From positions 1 through 44,155 of the forward strand of contig CAIKZY010000097.1 in NCBI GenBank assembly GCA_903832025.1: a stretch of DNA of 44,155 bases, written 5' to 3'. Below the pieces are notes generated by a model, which worked only from the letters and a program-made list of their open reading frames with translations, had not been told where the DNA came from and did no database searches. Positions 24,445 to 32,751 of this stretch are shown here, piece by piece. The stretch comes from an uncultured Actinomycetes bacterium (GTDB taxonomy: Bacteria; Actinomycetota; Actinomycetes; S36-B12). The position numbers and the translations under genes are program-made. Within the stretch, counting starts at the first letter, position 1. Every line of letters starts with the position of its first letter.

Positions 24445-24687
24445 ATGAGGCACCTGCATGTCCGGCTGACGTTCCCAGAGGGTCCAGCAACCGAGCCGGT
24501 GATCTACGAGTTGGTTCGTAAATTCGAGGTCATCCCCAACATTCGCCGTGCATCCATTCAAGAGCACACCGGTTGGATGGTTCTGGACCTAGCCGGGGAA
24601 CAGGAGCAGCTCGATGCCGCTGTTGCCTACCTATCTGAGCTCGGCGTGGCTGTCAGCAATCCTGATGGCGACGTGATTGCCGGTTAG
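24445..24687 (+). CDS. Stand-alone NIL-domain protein
   Basis: An 80-aa protein that is a complete ferredoxin-fold NIL domain (RHLHVRLTFPEGPATEPVIY, FEVIPNIRRASIQEHTGW, then LDAAVAYLSELGVAV). In methionine importers the NIL domain binds methionine at the C-terminus of MetN. Stand-alone versions are common in actinobacteria and may sense an amino acid or act as adaptors. It is 14 nt downstream of the flippase stop but carries its own -10 box. No metN or metI is in the window. Confidence 0.85.
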   Translation: MRHLHVRLTFPEGPATEPVIYELVRKFEVIPNIRRASIQEHTGWMVLDLAGEQEQLDAAVAYLSELGVAVSNPDGDVIAG

Positions 24688-24702
24688 GACCCACGCAGTC
24701 AT

Positions 24703-24720
24703 CTCAGGCCCTAGCCTGAG
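24703..24720 (+). promoter_or_regulatory. Palindrome overlapping the -10 of the CDGSH gene
   Basis: CTCAGGC (24703-24709) and GCCTGAG (24714-24720) are perfect 7-bp arms around CCTA. The -10 box TAGCCT (24712-24717) lies inside and is exactly 6 nt before the ATG at 24724. It may be an operator for this gene, or a weak terminator of the NIL gene. Confidence 0.5.
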
Positions 24721-24723
24721 GTC

Positions 24724-24912
24724 ATGAGCGAAATCACGATCACAGCCCAGGCCAATGGCCCTCTTGAAGTCGACGGTGCCTGCACGGTGCTCAACAGCTC
24801 CGGAGAGGTCGTCAAGGAGGGCAACAAGGTGTACCTATGCCGCTGCGGACATTCCGCGAACAAGCCGATGTGCGACGGTTCCCACAAGCGAGAGGGCTTC
24901 GTCGCTCCGTAA
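24724..24912 (+). CDS. CDGSH iron-sulfur domain protein
   Basis: A 62-aa protein with the complete CDGSH motif CRCGHSANKPMCDGSHKREG, whose three Cys and one His ligate a redox-active, labile 2Fe-2S cluster. The N-terminal part is a short beta region (ITITAQANGPLEVDGAC). Bacterial stand-alone CDGSH proteins are linked to iron or redox homeostasis, but no precise role is settled. It lies 36 nt after the NIL gene with its own palindromic promoter and no Shine-Dalgarno sequence, so it is probably leaderless. Confidence 0.93.
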   Translation: MSEITITAQANGPLEVDGACTVLNSSGEVVKEGNKVYLCRCGHSANKPMCDGSHKREGFVAP

Positions 24913-24944
24913 GCCCATGCGGTCCGGCATCGGAGCGCTGCCAC

Positions 24945-24999
24945 GAAATCACGGGCGCAGAATCACGGGCACCGAATCACGGGCACCAGATCGCGGACC
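24945..24999. repeat. 14-bp tandem repeat, about 3-4 units
   Basis: GAATCACGGGCACC occurs exactly twice (24960-24973 and 24974-24987). A 15-bp variant lies before (24945-24959) and a degenerate unit after (24989-24999). It sits between the convergent CDGSH and moeZ genes in a 219-bp gap. A weak 6-bp hairpin is at 25083-25103. No gene is evident in the gap. Confidence 0.75.
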
Positions 25000-25131
25000 C
25001 AACACCATGCACCACGTCGGCCAGTGGGTGAATGGGCTTGCGCGCCCTGCGCAGGTGCGTCATGCCGTTGGTGCACTCATGGCCTGCCTGGTAAACGGGC
25101 AGGACGCCGATAGCCACCGGATGCCACGGAT

Positions 25132-26322
25132 CTAGTACGCCGGCTTGTCCGGCTCGATCTGATTGATCCACGCCAAGATGCCGCCGCCAACGTGGACGGC
25201 ATTGGAGTGGCCGGCCGACTTCACCGCGGCTAGGGCCTCAGCCGAGCGTCCACCAACCTTGCAGTGCAGCACGATGCGCTTGTCATGAGGCAGTTGGGCA
25301 AGAGCCGATCCATCCAGGATCTCACCCTTGGGGATCAGAATCGCGCCTTCGATGCTCACGATCTCAAACTCCCCTGGCTCGCGGACATCTATCAGCACGA
25401 AGTCCTCCTCGCCTGCGTTTCGGCGATCGAGCATTTCCTTCAACTGCACAACCGAGATCGTGGAGTCCTTGGCAGCGTCAGCGGCGGCTTCGGAGATGGT
25501 TCCGCAAAATGCCTCGTAATCGATCAACTCAGTGACCGTTGGGTTGAGTCCACACACCGCGCAGTTGGGATCCTTGCGGATCTTGACCGTCCGATACGTC
25601 ATTTCCAGCGCGTCATAGATCATCAACCGTCCGACCAGGGGCTCGCCGATGCCGGTCAGAACCTTGATGGCCTCAGTTACCTGAATAGACCCGATTGAGG
25701 CGCAGAGCACTCCAAGCACACCGCCTTCTGCACACGATGGCACCATTCCCGGCGGCGGCGGCTCGGGGTACAGGCACCGATAGCACGGTCCATACGCGGA
25801 CCAAAACACACTTGCCTGGCCGTCGAATCGATAGATCGATCCCCACACATACGGCTTGTCCAGTAAGACGCATGCGTCGTTCACCAGGTAACGGGTCGCG
25901 AAGTTGTCGGTGCCGTCAACGATGAGGTCGTACTGCGCGAACAGGTCCATCACATTGGTGGAGTCAAGTCGAGTCTCGTGAATGTTCACCGTGATCAACG
26001 GGTTGATCTCGCGAACGCTCTGGCGGGCGCTGTCGGCCTTGGAGCGGCCGACATCGCTTTGCCCGTGGATGATCTGTCGTTGCAGGTTTGACTCGTCCAC
26101 GGTGTCGAATTCCACGATGCCCAAGGTGCCCACGCCGGCCGCGGCCAGGTACATCAGTGCCGGGCTGCCGAGCCCGCCGGCTCCCACGCACAGCACCTTG
26201 GCGTTCTTCAGGCGCTTTTGTCCGCTCATGCCGACGTCAGGAATGATGAGGTGGCGGCTGTATCGACGCACCTCGTCCACGGTCAATTCATCAGCCGGTG
26301 TCACCAGCGGGGGCAAACTCAC
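25132..26322 (-). CDS. moeZ: MoeZ: adenylyltransferase/sulfurtransferase (MoeB-rhodanese fusion)
   Basis: A 396-aa E1-like enzyme that adenylates and thiocarboxylates small sulfur-carrier proteins. The ThiF/MoeB domain has the nucleotide-binding GAGGLGSPALMYLAAAGVG at residues 47-65, the catalytic-region DGTDNFATRYLVND and two zinc CxxC pairs (CYRC, CAVC). The C-terminal rhodanese domain (from about 285) has the active-site loop HCKVGGRS with Cys near residue 354. In actinobacteria MoeZ supplies sulfur for molybdopterin and thioquinolobactin- or CysO-type carriers. The start is GTG 26322 with GGAG 6 nt upstream. No molybdopterin genes are adjacent. Confidence 0.95.
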   Translation of the reverse strand: MSLPPLVTPADELTVDEVRRYSRHLIIPDVGMSGQKRLKNAKVLCVGAGGLGSPALMYLAAAGVGTLGIVEFDTVDESNLQRQIIHGQSDVGRSKADSARQSVREINPLITVNIHETRLDSTNVMDLFAQYDLIVDGTDNFATRYLVNDACVLLDKPYVWGSIYRFDGQASVFWSAYGPCYRCLYPEPPPPGMVPSCAEGGVLGVLCASIGSIQVTEAIKVLTGIGEPLVGRLMIYDALEMTYRTVKIRKDPNCAVCGLNPTVTELIDYEAFCGTISEAAADAAKDSTISVVQLKEMLDRRNAGEEDFVLIDVREPGEFEIVSIEGAILIPKGEILDGSALAQLPHDKRIVLHCKVGGRSAEALAAVKSAGHSNAVHVGGGILAWINQIEPDKPAY

Positions 26323-26380
26323 GAACTACTCCAGGATGTTGGCGGTGCTGGCACGTTCCATGGCCAGTGCCACCATGCTA

Positions 26381-26397
26381 GGCGGGTGCTTCCCGCC
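26381..26397 (-). terminator. GC-rich hairpin after the GDH gene
   Basis: GGCGGG and CCCGCC form a 6-bp all-GC stem with loop TGCTT in the 120-bp gap after the leftward GDH gene and before moeZ. No T-run follows, so it is a weak candidate terminator. Confidence 0.35.
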
Positions 26398-26442
26398 CGC
26401 AGCGCACCGCCCATGTGGGCCAGATCTGGACGATCGACCCCG

Positions 26443-29400
26443 CTAGCGTCCTGCAGTGGCACTGCCCTGGGCAACCAGGTCACGCAAGACCCGCAGCGAG
26501 ACCGAAAGCGTCGCCAGGTCCACCACCGAGCTGGTGCTGATCTCATGCAAGGTCGACTGAGCGCGGCCAAGACCTGCCGAGTGCGCCGCTTCCCAGTCAG
26601 CGATTTGCTCATTCGGTGAACGGTGGGACCCCCCGTCACCGGCAATCAGCCCGGTCAGGGCAGCCACTGCTGCGTACAGATCACTGCGCAACGCCTGTCG
26701 TGCCATGGCACCCCAGCGATCGGCTCGCCCCAGGGAGCTGATGGCCAGCAGCAACCGATCGACCTCGTAGCGCTCGGCGACAGTGAAGTACAACTGCGCA
26801 AGCTGCTCCACCGATTGACCGGTCGTCCGAGACAATTCGGCGATATCCAGCAGGGCATAGACATCCAGGCCGCTGGCGACGATCACCGCCAGATCAGGCG
26901 GGGCCCCCCGCTCAGTCAGCTCCTGCTCCTGCACGTGCAGGCGTCGCTGCTCTGCGCCTTGGAGCATGCCAGGCACCAGCGGACCCACCTGTTCAATGAT
27001 CGGGCGAAGTCGGTTGATCTCTTCTGCAACATTCAAGGTGGCTCCCCGCGACTGCAAGAACCAGCGAGTGGCACGATCCAGGAGTCGTCGAGCTTCGATG
27101 TGCAATCGGGTTTGAGTGGCGACCGGAACCTGATTATCCAATGCATTGATCGCCGTCCAGGTAGCACCGATCGCGAAGACAGTGTCGGCAACGACGGCGG
27201 CCCGAACGACTTCTGCCGCCGACGCGCCGGTCTCCTCCATGGCCCGGAACACGAAGGTGATTCCGCCGATGTTGATGAGGTGATTACACAACACGGTGGT
27301 GATGATGCGGTCTCGCAGCGGGTGGGTCTGGATCTGCTGCGGATACGCGGCTTGCAGCCGCTGGGGGAAGTACGACGTCAATGGCTCGTGCGCCCAGGCA
27401 TCGGCTGCAATCGCTGATTCGGCGAGTTGGTCGGCGAGTGAGATCTTCGAATAGGCCAGCAGTACCGACAGTTCCGGCGATGTCAGTCCGGTGCCGGCCT
27501 CCCGGCGCACAGACATCTCCACATCGTCGGGTAAGAATTCCAGCGCACGATCCAGCTCACCGCGGGCGGCCAGATCGGCCATCATCCGCTGATGCACACC
27601 TGCCAGGGAGACCGCGCCAGCACGGGCGTTGCCCAGGACCACGTTCTGGTCGTAGTTGTCGGCGAGGACTGCAGCGGCAACTTCGTCGGTCATCTCCTGC
27701 AGCACCCGATTGCGCTCGTCCATGCCGAGCTGGCCAGTGGCCACGATCGCATCCAGGAGCACCTTGATGTTGACCTCGTGGTCGGAGGTATCGACTCCGG
27801 CTGAGTTATCGATGGCATCGGTATTGACCTTGACACCGAGGGCAGCTGCCTCGATGCGGCCTCGCTGAGTCAGCCCGAGATTGCCCCCTTCGCCAACGAC
27901 CAGGCACCGCAGTTGCGAACCATTCACGCGAATCAGGTCGTTTGCCTTGTCGCCAACGTCAGCATCGGATTCATTCGATGCTTTCACGTACGTACCGATG
28001 CCGCCATTGAAGAGCAGATCTACCGGTGCCTGCAGGATCGCATGGATCAGCTCTGCCGGTGTCAGATGGTCAACGTTCGCGTCGATTCCCAGAACCTCGT
28101 GCATATCACCGGTGATCTGAATTGACTTGGCGCTTCGGGAGTACACCGCACCGCCCGGACCCAGCGCCTCCGGCGCGAAATCTGCCCAGCTGGATCGCTC
28201 CAAAGCGAACAGTCGCGCGCGCTCGGCAAATGCCGCTGGCGTGGGGTGGGGGTCAAAGAAGATGTCTCGATGGTCGAAAGCGGCCACGAGTTGAATGTGC
28301 GGGGACAGCAGCATGCCGTTACCGAACACATCACCACTCATGTCACCGATTCCCACCACGGTAAAAGGACTGACTTGGGTGTCGATCCCCAGTTCTCGGA
28401 AGTGGCGCTTGACCGACTCCCAGGCTCCCCTGGCGGTGATTCCCATGGCCTTGTGGTCATAGCCCGCTGAACCGCCAGATGCGAATGCGTCACCGAGCCA
28501 GAATCCGAACCTGGCGCTGATGGAGTTCGCTAGGTCGGAGAAGGTCGCGGTTCCCTTGTCCGCTGCGACCACAAGGTACGGGTCATCCCCATCACGACGA
28601 ATCACATCAGCCGCAGGAACCACGCTGCCGTCCACGAGATTGTCGGTGACATCGAGCAACGCGGAGACAAATTCGGTATATGCCGCCCGGCCCGCGCTCA
28701 ACCACGCCGCGCGATCACCATCGGGGTCGGGTAGCTGCTTGGGCACGAACCCGCCTTTGGCGCCGACGGGAACGATCACGGCATTCTTAACCTCCTGTGC
28801 CTTGACCAAACCGAGGATTTCGGTCCGGAAGTCTTCCCGACGATCACTCCAGCGCAGTCCGCCGCGCGCCACGGGGCCGAATCGCAAGTGGACACCCTCC
28901 ACTCGCGGGGAATACACCCAGATCTCAGCCCAGGGCCGTGGCGCCGGAAGCTCGGTAAGGTGCTGCGCCTTGAACTTCAGGGCAAGGGCCGAAGGGGAAT
29001 GCGGCTGACCTCGATACGCGCTGGTCCGCACGGTTGCCTGTATGAGTCGGAAGATCGTTCGCAGGATCCGATCGTGGTCCAAACTGACCACCCGATCCAG
29101 GGCAGCCGCGATGTCCGATTCCAGTTGCTGTGCACGCACGGTGTCACGATGCGCCGGGTGAAGGTGCGCTTCGAACAGTGCGACGAGATCTGCGGTGATG
29201 TCAGCGTGGGAGCAGCACACATGCTCGATGTACTCCTGACTGAAGGAAGTGCCAATCTGGCGCATGTACCGGGCGTAGGCACGAACGATCACGACCTGTT
29301 GCCAGGTCAGACCAGCCTGAAGCACCAGCGAGTTGAATCGATCGCTCTCGCACTCTTGCTCCCAGCAGGCCACAAATGCACTTTGCACACGCTGAGCCAC

Positions 29401-31236
29401 GTGCACGTCCACTGCGTCAAGCCCGGGCACCTCGATCACGAAATCCAACAGCCACGCCTCGGGCCGTGTTGTAGCGCTGATTTCGTACGGGTGCTCCTCG
29501 AGAACCTCTGCGCCCAGATGCTGCAAAATCGGGAGGATCTTCGACAGGCTCATCGCTGAGCCCACCCGAAGCACCTGCAGTCGCAACTGGTCATCGCGCG
29601 TGAGGCGAACGCTGATCTGTCCAGGCTGCATGCCCAGCAGGAGGCGGACGTCTTGGCACGCCTGCACCGCGTCGTGGCGCTCCTTGTAGGCATCGGTGAA
29701 TGCCGATGCGTACTCGCTGATCACCTGGGCAGCGGAGTGCCCGAAGACCACCTCTGCCTCGTGAGCGAACTCATCGCTCCACGATCGCGTCAATTGCGCG
29801 ACGTTGCGCTCAAGCACCTCGATATCGACATCGGGAACATCAGCCCCGCTGGGAAGGTGAATCACATAGTGCAGGCGCGCAAGTATCGGCTCGCCGACCG
29901 CGGCAGAAAATTCGCTGGACACCCCCGAGAAGCAGTCAGTCAGGTACTGCTGGACGCGCTGGCGAACTTCAGTGGTGTATCGGTCGCGAGGCAAGTAGAC
30001 CAGCACGGATATGAATCGACCGTAATCGTCACCTCGCAAGAACACCTTGGTCGTCCGGCGATCTTGGAGGCGAAGAACCGCCTCGGCAACCTCCTGCAAC
30101 TGCCACGCATGCGTCATGAACAGCTCATCACGCGGATAGGTCTCAACAAATGCCTGAACGTCCTTGGCTGCATGCGAGCCGCTGACCAAGTCCAAGGCAG
30201 TCATGACCTGCTCTAAGCGCTGGCGCAGCACCGGGATTGCCGTGACCGTATCCGCATATGCGCTGGCGGTATACAGGCCCAAGAACCGATGCTCACCCGT
30301 GACGTTGCCGGCGTCATCAAAGGTCTTGACGCCGACGTAATCCATGTAGGCCGTGCGATGCACGCGCGAACGCGAATTCGCCTTCGTCAGAACCAGGAGG
30401 CGAGGCTCCTTGGCCTTTGCGCGCGCCACCGGCGGAAGAACGGCGTATGTGGGAGTTCGCGGCACCGTGGATTCCCGCAACAGTCCCAGTCCGGTGCCGG
30501 GCATCACGGACAGGGCCTCGAGACCGTCGTGGTCACCGAGTTGATACCGGCGATAGCCCAAGAAGGTGAAGTGGTTATCCGCGAGCCAATCGAGCAAGTC
30601 AGCGCCCTCAACAGCCTCATCGGGATCAAGTGAAGCCGGACCTGAACGGCGCAGGTCCGCACTGAGATCCAGCGCCCGCTCTCGCATGGCGTGCCAGTCG
30701 GTCACGCTGGCTCGCACATCGCACAGCACCAGCTCGAGTTGGGTCACCAGCGCCGTTCGCTGCGCGGTGTCGAACTGGCCGTTGACGTCGATGAGCATCC
30801 ATGATTCGGCAATCGCTGAAGCTGCCGCCGGTTCGTCAACGTCCACGTCAAGGACTTCCATGAGCCGGCCATCCACGTCACGTCGCACGACCATCTGGGG
30901 ATGAATAATCCGGTCCACGACCTGACCATTGGCCGCGAGCGCACCGGCAACGGAGTCCACCAGGAACGGCATATCGTCATTGACCAGGATCAGCCGCAAC
31001 TGAGAGCCGACCTGCTCGGCAGTGACCAGTGGTGCTGCCGGTGCGCGAGTGCCAGCAATTGCCATGAACCAGGTCACTTCTCGGGCAAGATCTTGTGCTG
31101 TCTTGCCGGCGATGTCCTCAGGGGCCGTGTACCGGAAGAAGCGGCGCACTGCGATGGCCAAATTGGTATCCGGTATCGAGGCCGCCAGTGCATCGATGGA
31201 CTGCATTGCTTCAGTCACGTCGTCCCTATTCGTCAT
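26443..31236 (-). CDS. gdh: NAD-specific glutamate dehydrogenase, 180-kDa class
   Basis: A 1597-aa enzyme that oxidatively deaminates L-glutamate to 2-oxoglutarate with NAD+. Length and architecture match the L_180 class: a long N-terminal regulatory part with ACT-like segments, a catalytic core with VPVGAKGGFVPKQLPDPDGD near residue 820 (Lys-containing substrate site), TVVGIGDMSGDVFGNGMLLS near residue 964, and a helical C-terminal domain. In mycobacteria the class is regulated by the GarA/Odhl FHA switch, not visible here. The start is ATG 31236. TAGCGT about 25 nt upstream would give a short leader. The opposite strand carries many long but spurious open frames. Confidence 0.96.
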   Translation of the reverse strand: MTNRDDVTEAMQSIDALAASIPDTNLAIAVRRFFRYTAPEDIAGKTAQDLAREVTWFMAIAGTRAPAAPLVTAEQVGSQLRLILVNDDMPFLVDSVAGALAANGQVVDRIIHPQMVVRRDVDGRLMEVLDVDVDEPAAASAIAESWMLIDVNGQFDTAQRTALVTQLELVLCDVRASVTDWHAMRERALDLSADLRRSGPASLDPDEAVEGADLLDWLADNHFTFLGYRRYQLGDHDGLEALSVMPGTGLGLLRESTVPRTPTYAVLPPVARAKAKEPRLLVLTKANSRSRVHRTAYMDYVGVKTFDDAGNVTGEHRFLGLYTASAYADTVTAIPVLRQRLEQVMTALDLVSGSHAAKDVQAFVETYPRDELFMTHAWQLQEVAEAVLRLQDRRTTKVFLRGDDYGRFISVLVYLPRDRYTTEVRQRVQQYLTDCFSGVSSEFSAAVGEPILARLHYVIHLPSGADVPDVDIEVLERNVAQLTRSWSDEFAHEAEVVFGHSAAQVISEYASAFTDAYKERHDAVQACQDVRLLLGMQPGQISVRLTRDDQLRLQVLRVGSAMSLSKILPILQHLGAEVLEEHPYEISATTRPEAWLLDFVIEVPGLDAVDVHVAQRVQSAFVACWEQECESDRFNSLVLQAGLTWQQVVIVRAYARYMRQIGTSFSQEYIEHVCCSHADITADLVALFEAHLHPAHRDTVRAQQLESDIAAALDRVVSLDHDRILRTIFRLIQATVRTSAYRGQPHSPSALALKFKAQHLTELPAPRPWAEIWVYSPRVEGVHLRFGPVARGGLRWSDRREDFRTEILGLVKAQEVKNAVIVPVGAKGGFVPKQLPDPDGDRAAWLSAGRAAYTEFVSALLDVTDNLVDGSVVPAADVIRRDGDDPYLVVAADKGTATFSDLANSISARFGFWLGDAFASGGSAGYDHKAMGITARGAWESVKRHFRELGIDTQVSPFTVVGIGDMSGDVFGNGMLLSPHIQLVAAFDHRDIFFDPHPTPAAFAERARLFALERSSWADFAPEALGPGGAVYSRSAKSIQITGDMHEVLGIDANVDHLTPAELIHAILQAPVDLLFNGGIGTYVKASNESDADVGDKANDLIRVNGSQLRCLVVGEGGNLGLTQRGRIEAAALGVKVNTDAIDNSAGVDTSDHEVNIKVLLDAIVATGQLGMDERNRVLQEMTDEVAAAVLADNYDQNVVLGNARAGAVSLAGVHQRMMADLAARGELDRALEFLPDDVEMSVRREAGTGLTSPELSVLLAYSKISLADQLAESAIAADAWAHEPLTSYFPQRLQAAYPQQIQTHPLRDRIITTVLCNHLINIGGITFVFRAMEETGASAAEVVRAAVVADTVFAIGATWTAINALDNQVPVATQTRLHIEARRLLDRATRWFLQSRGATLNVAEEINRLRPIIEQVGPLVPGMLQGAEQRRLHVQEQELTERGAPPDLAVIVASGLDVYALLDIAELSRTTGQSVEQLAQLYFTVAERYEVDRLLLAISSLGRADRWGAMARQALRSDLYAAVAALTGLIAGDGGSHRSPNEQIADWEAAHSAGLGRAQSTLHEISTSSVVDLATLSVSLRVLRDLVAQGSATAGR

Positions 31237-31259
31237 ACGTGGTTGTTGGCTGCATTGAC

Positions 31260-31266
31260 TACGCTA
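31260..31266. promoter_or_regulatory. Overlapping divergent -10 boxes of gdh and the DUF2505 gene
   Basis: TACGCTA provides TACGCT on plus for the DUF2505 gene (leader about 20 nt, with an AAGGGAG ribosome-binding site) and TAGCGT on minus for gdh. The same 7-mer has the same role between uvrD2 and mrx1. Confidence 0.5.
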
Positions 31267-31291
31267 ACCCCAAACAAAGGGAGAATGGGCC

Positions 31292-31792
31292 ATGAGCACA
31301 AAGTTGCAGGCGACGCAGCGCTACCACGGTACCTGCGATCAGGTACGCCAGATGCTCACCGATCCGCAATTCGTCGCCTTTCGAGCTGAGCGCACCGGCG
31401 CCATACGCTCGAATTCGGAGGTGACTGTCGCCTCCGATGGCATCGAGACTGTGACTTCCAGTCGCACATTGCCAGCGGACGTGCCCAACTATGCCACGCG
31501 ATTCATCGGCGAGACGCTCACAGTTGACGAGACACAAGTCTGGCCGGCAGCCACCGGCGATGGTTCCTGCACCGTGAGTGTTCACGTGCAGTTCTCCGCG
31601 CCGATAACCTTCAGCGGTCGAATGTTTCTGCGACCCGACGGTGACGAGTGCGTCATTGACATCGAAGGTGAATTCAAGGCCGGAATCCCCCTGATCGGGG
31701 GCAAGGTCGAGGAACTTGCCAAGGCGCAAACCGAGCGCTACCTGGCAAAGGAACAGCGGCTTGGCGTCACCTGGCTCACTGAGCATCCGTAA
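31292..31792 (+). CDS. DUF2505 family protein
   Basis: A 166-aa protein of the actinobacterial DUF2505 family, with a START/SRPBCC-like fold expected to form a hydrophobic ligand pocket. Visible features are the N-terminal strand KLQATQRYHGTCDQVRQML, the central strands, and the long C-terminal helix GGKVEELAKAQTERYLAKEQ. No function is established. The start is ATG 31292, 8 nt after AAGGGAG; an earlier ATG overlaps the ribosome-binding site. It diverges from gdh and converges on the patatin gene with 8 bp between stops. Confidence 0.88.
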   Translation: MSTKLQATQRYHGTCDQVRQMLTDPQFVAFRAERTGAIRSNSEVTVASDGIETVTSSRTLPADVPNYATRFIGETLTVDETQVWPAATGDGSCTVSVHVQFSAPITFSGRMFLRPDGDECVIDIEGEFKAGIPLIGGKVEELAKAQTERYLAKEQRLGVTWLTEHP

Positions 31793-31800
31793 CCGGTCGC

Positions 31801-32751
31801 CTAATCGCCAAGCACCTGCTGCCATTGCTGGATGCTGGTCAGCAAGGAAGTTTCCAGCACCATCTCCAGTCGGTGAGCGTCCATGAGGTTGGCGCCCATC
31901 GTCTGCAGGTCGTGACGCCCTGGACCGATCATGAACACTCGCGCGCCTGTCTTCTCCACCACGCGCGCTTCGGCTTGCGCGTGTCGGGTGACCTGATGGC
32001 GCCATGTGCGCTCCAGTCGAGCTGACGCGCTCGACGGCTGGTCAGGATGCATGGAGATCGTCGGCGCAATCACGTACACCTCGTCCATGCCCGCATGGTC
32101 CACGACGTCGATGCTGGTCGCGGACACTGCTCCGCCATCGACGAACGAACGGGTGCCGATGTGGACGGGGGCGAACCATCCCGGGATGGCGCAGGACGCC
32201 ATCACCGCCTGCGACAGCGGTGCCAGCGGCGCACCGGCTCGACCGAAGACCGTTCGCCGCCCCGTGGCGTAGTCCATCGCGATCACCCATACGCCAGGGC
32301 TGGGCGCCCACCCGCCTTCTGGATTGACGGCCTCAATGAGCGCCCCGACCGGCTCAAGGCCCCGCCTGCCCTCAGGCAGCAACGCAGACAGCACGGCGGT
32401 CGTCGGCCGCTGCCGTGGATGCAGCAGGGCCGTGCCGAACAATCGCGGGGAACCAGGAGTGATTGCCTTAGGCATTGACGGTCGGGCACCGCCGGCAGCC
32501 GTGGCCGGATCCCACTGCACACCGCGCAGAGGACCGGCAGTTGCCTCCTGCCCTCGGTAGTGGTCGAGTACTTGCCCAGGGGTGACGCAGCAGCCAAGCA
32601 GTGCTGCCAGCACCGAACCGGCAGAGGTGCCGACCACTAGGTCCATCCCGTTGGGATCTACCCCTGCCTCAGCCAGCGCACACAGTGCGCCAACGGCCCA
32701 GGTTCCCCCGAGTAGTCCACCCCCACCAAGGACAAGTGCCCGCTTGGTCAC
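31801..32751 (-). CDS. Patatin-like phospholipase
   Basis: A 316-aa lipid acyl hydrolase. The oxyanion-hole glycine loop is LVLGGGGLLGGTWAVG (residues 7-20), the nucleophile elbow GTSAGSVLAALLG (Ser near residue 45) and the catalytic aspartate is in SFVDGGAVS near residue 203, so the Ser-Asp dyad is complete. It has no signal peptide, so it probably acts on cytoplasmic or membrane-associated lipids. It overlaps the upstream WS/DGAT gene by 4 nt (ATGA), so lipase and acyltransferase are made together. The substrate could be phospholipid or the acylglycerol made by its neighbour. Confidence 0.92.
   Translation of the reverse strand: MTKRALVLGGGGLLGGTWAVGALCALAEAGVDPNGMDLVVGTSAGSVLAALLGCCVTPGQVLDHYRGQEATAGPLRGVQWDPATAAGGARPSMPKAITPGSPRLFGTALLHPRQRPTTAVLSALLPEGRRGLEPVGALIEAVNPEGGWAPSPGVWVIAMDYATGRRTVFGRAGAPLAPLSQAVMASCAIPGWFAPVHIGTRSFVDGGAVSATSIDVVDHAGMDEVYVIAPTISMHPDQPSSASARLERTWRHQVTRHAQAEARVVEKTGARVFMIGPGRHDLQTMGANLMDAHRLEMVLETSLLTSIQQWQQVLGD

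Noticed and set aside
24945-24999. Possible CRISPR array
   Set aside because: The units are contiguous 14-mers without spacers, and no cas genes are present.
24755-25135. 126-codon plus frame over CDGSH and the repeat region
   Set aside because: It overlaps the CDGSH gene in another frame, contains the tandem repeat and resembles no family.
26623-27417. 264-codon frame opposite gdh (and several similar ones up to 31389)
   Set aside because: These are shadow frames of the 180-kDa GDH with low-complexity translations and no family resemblance.
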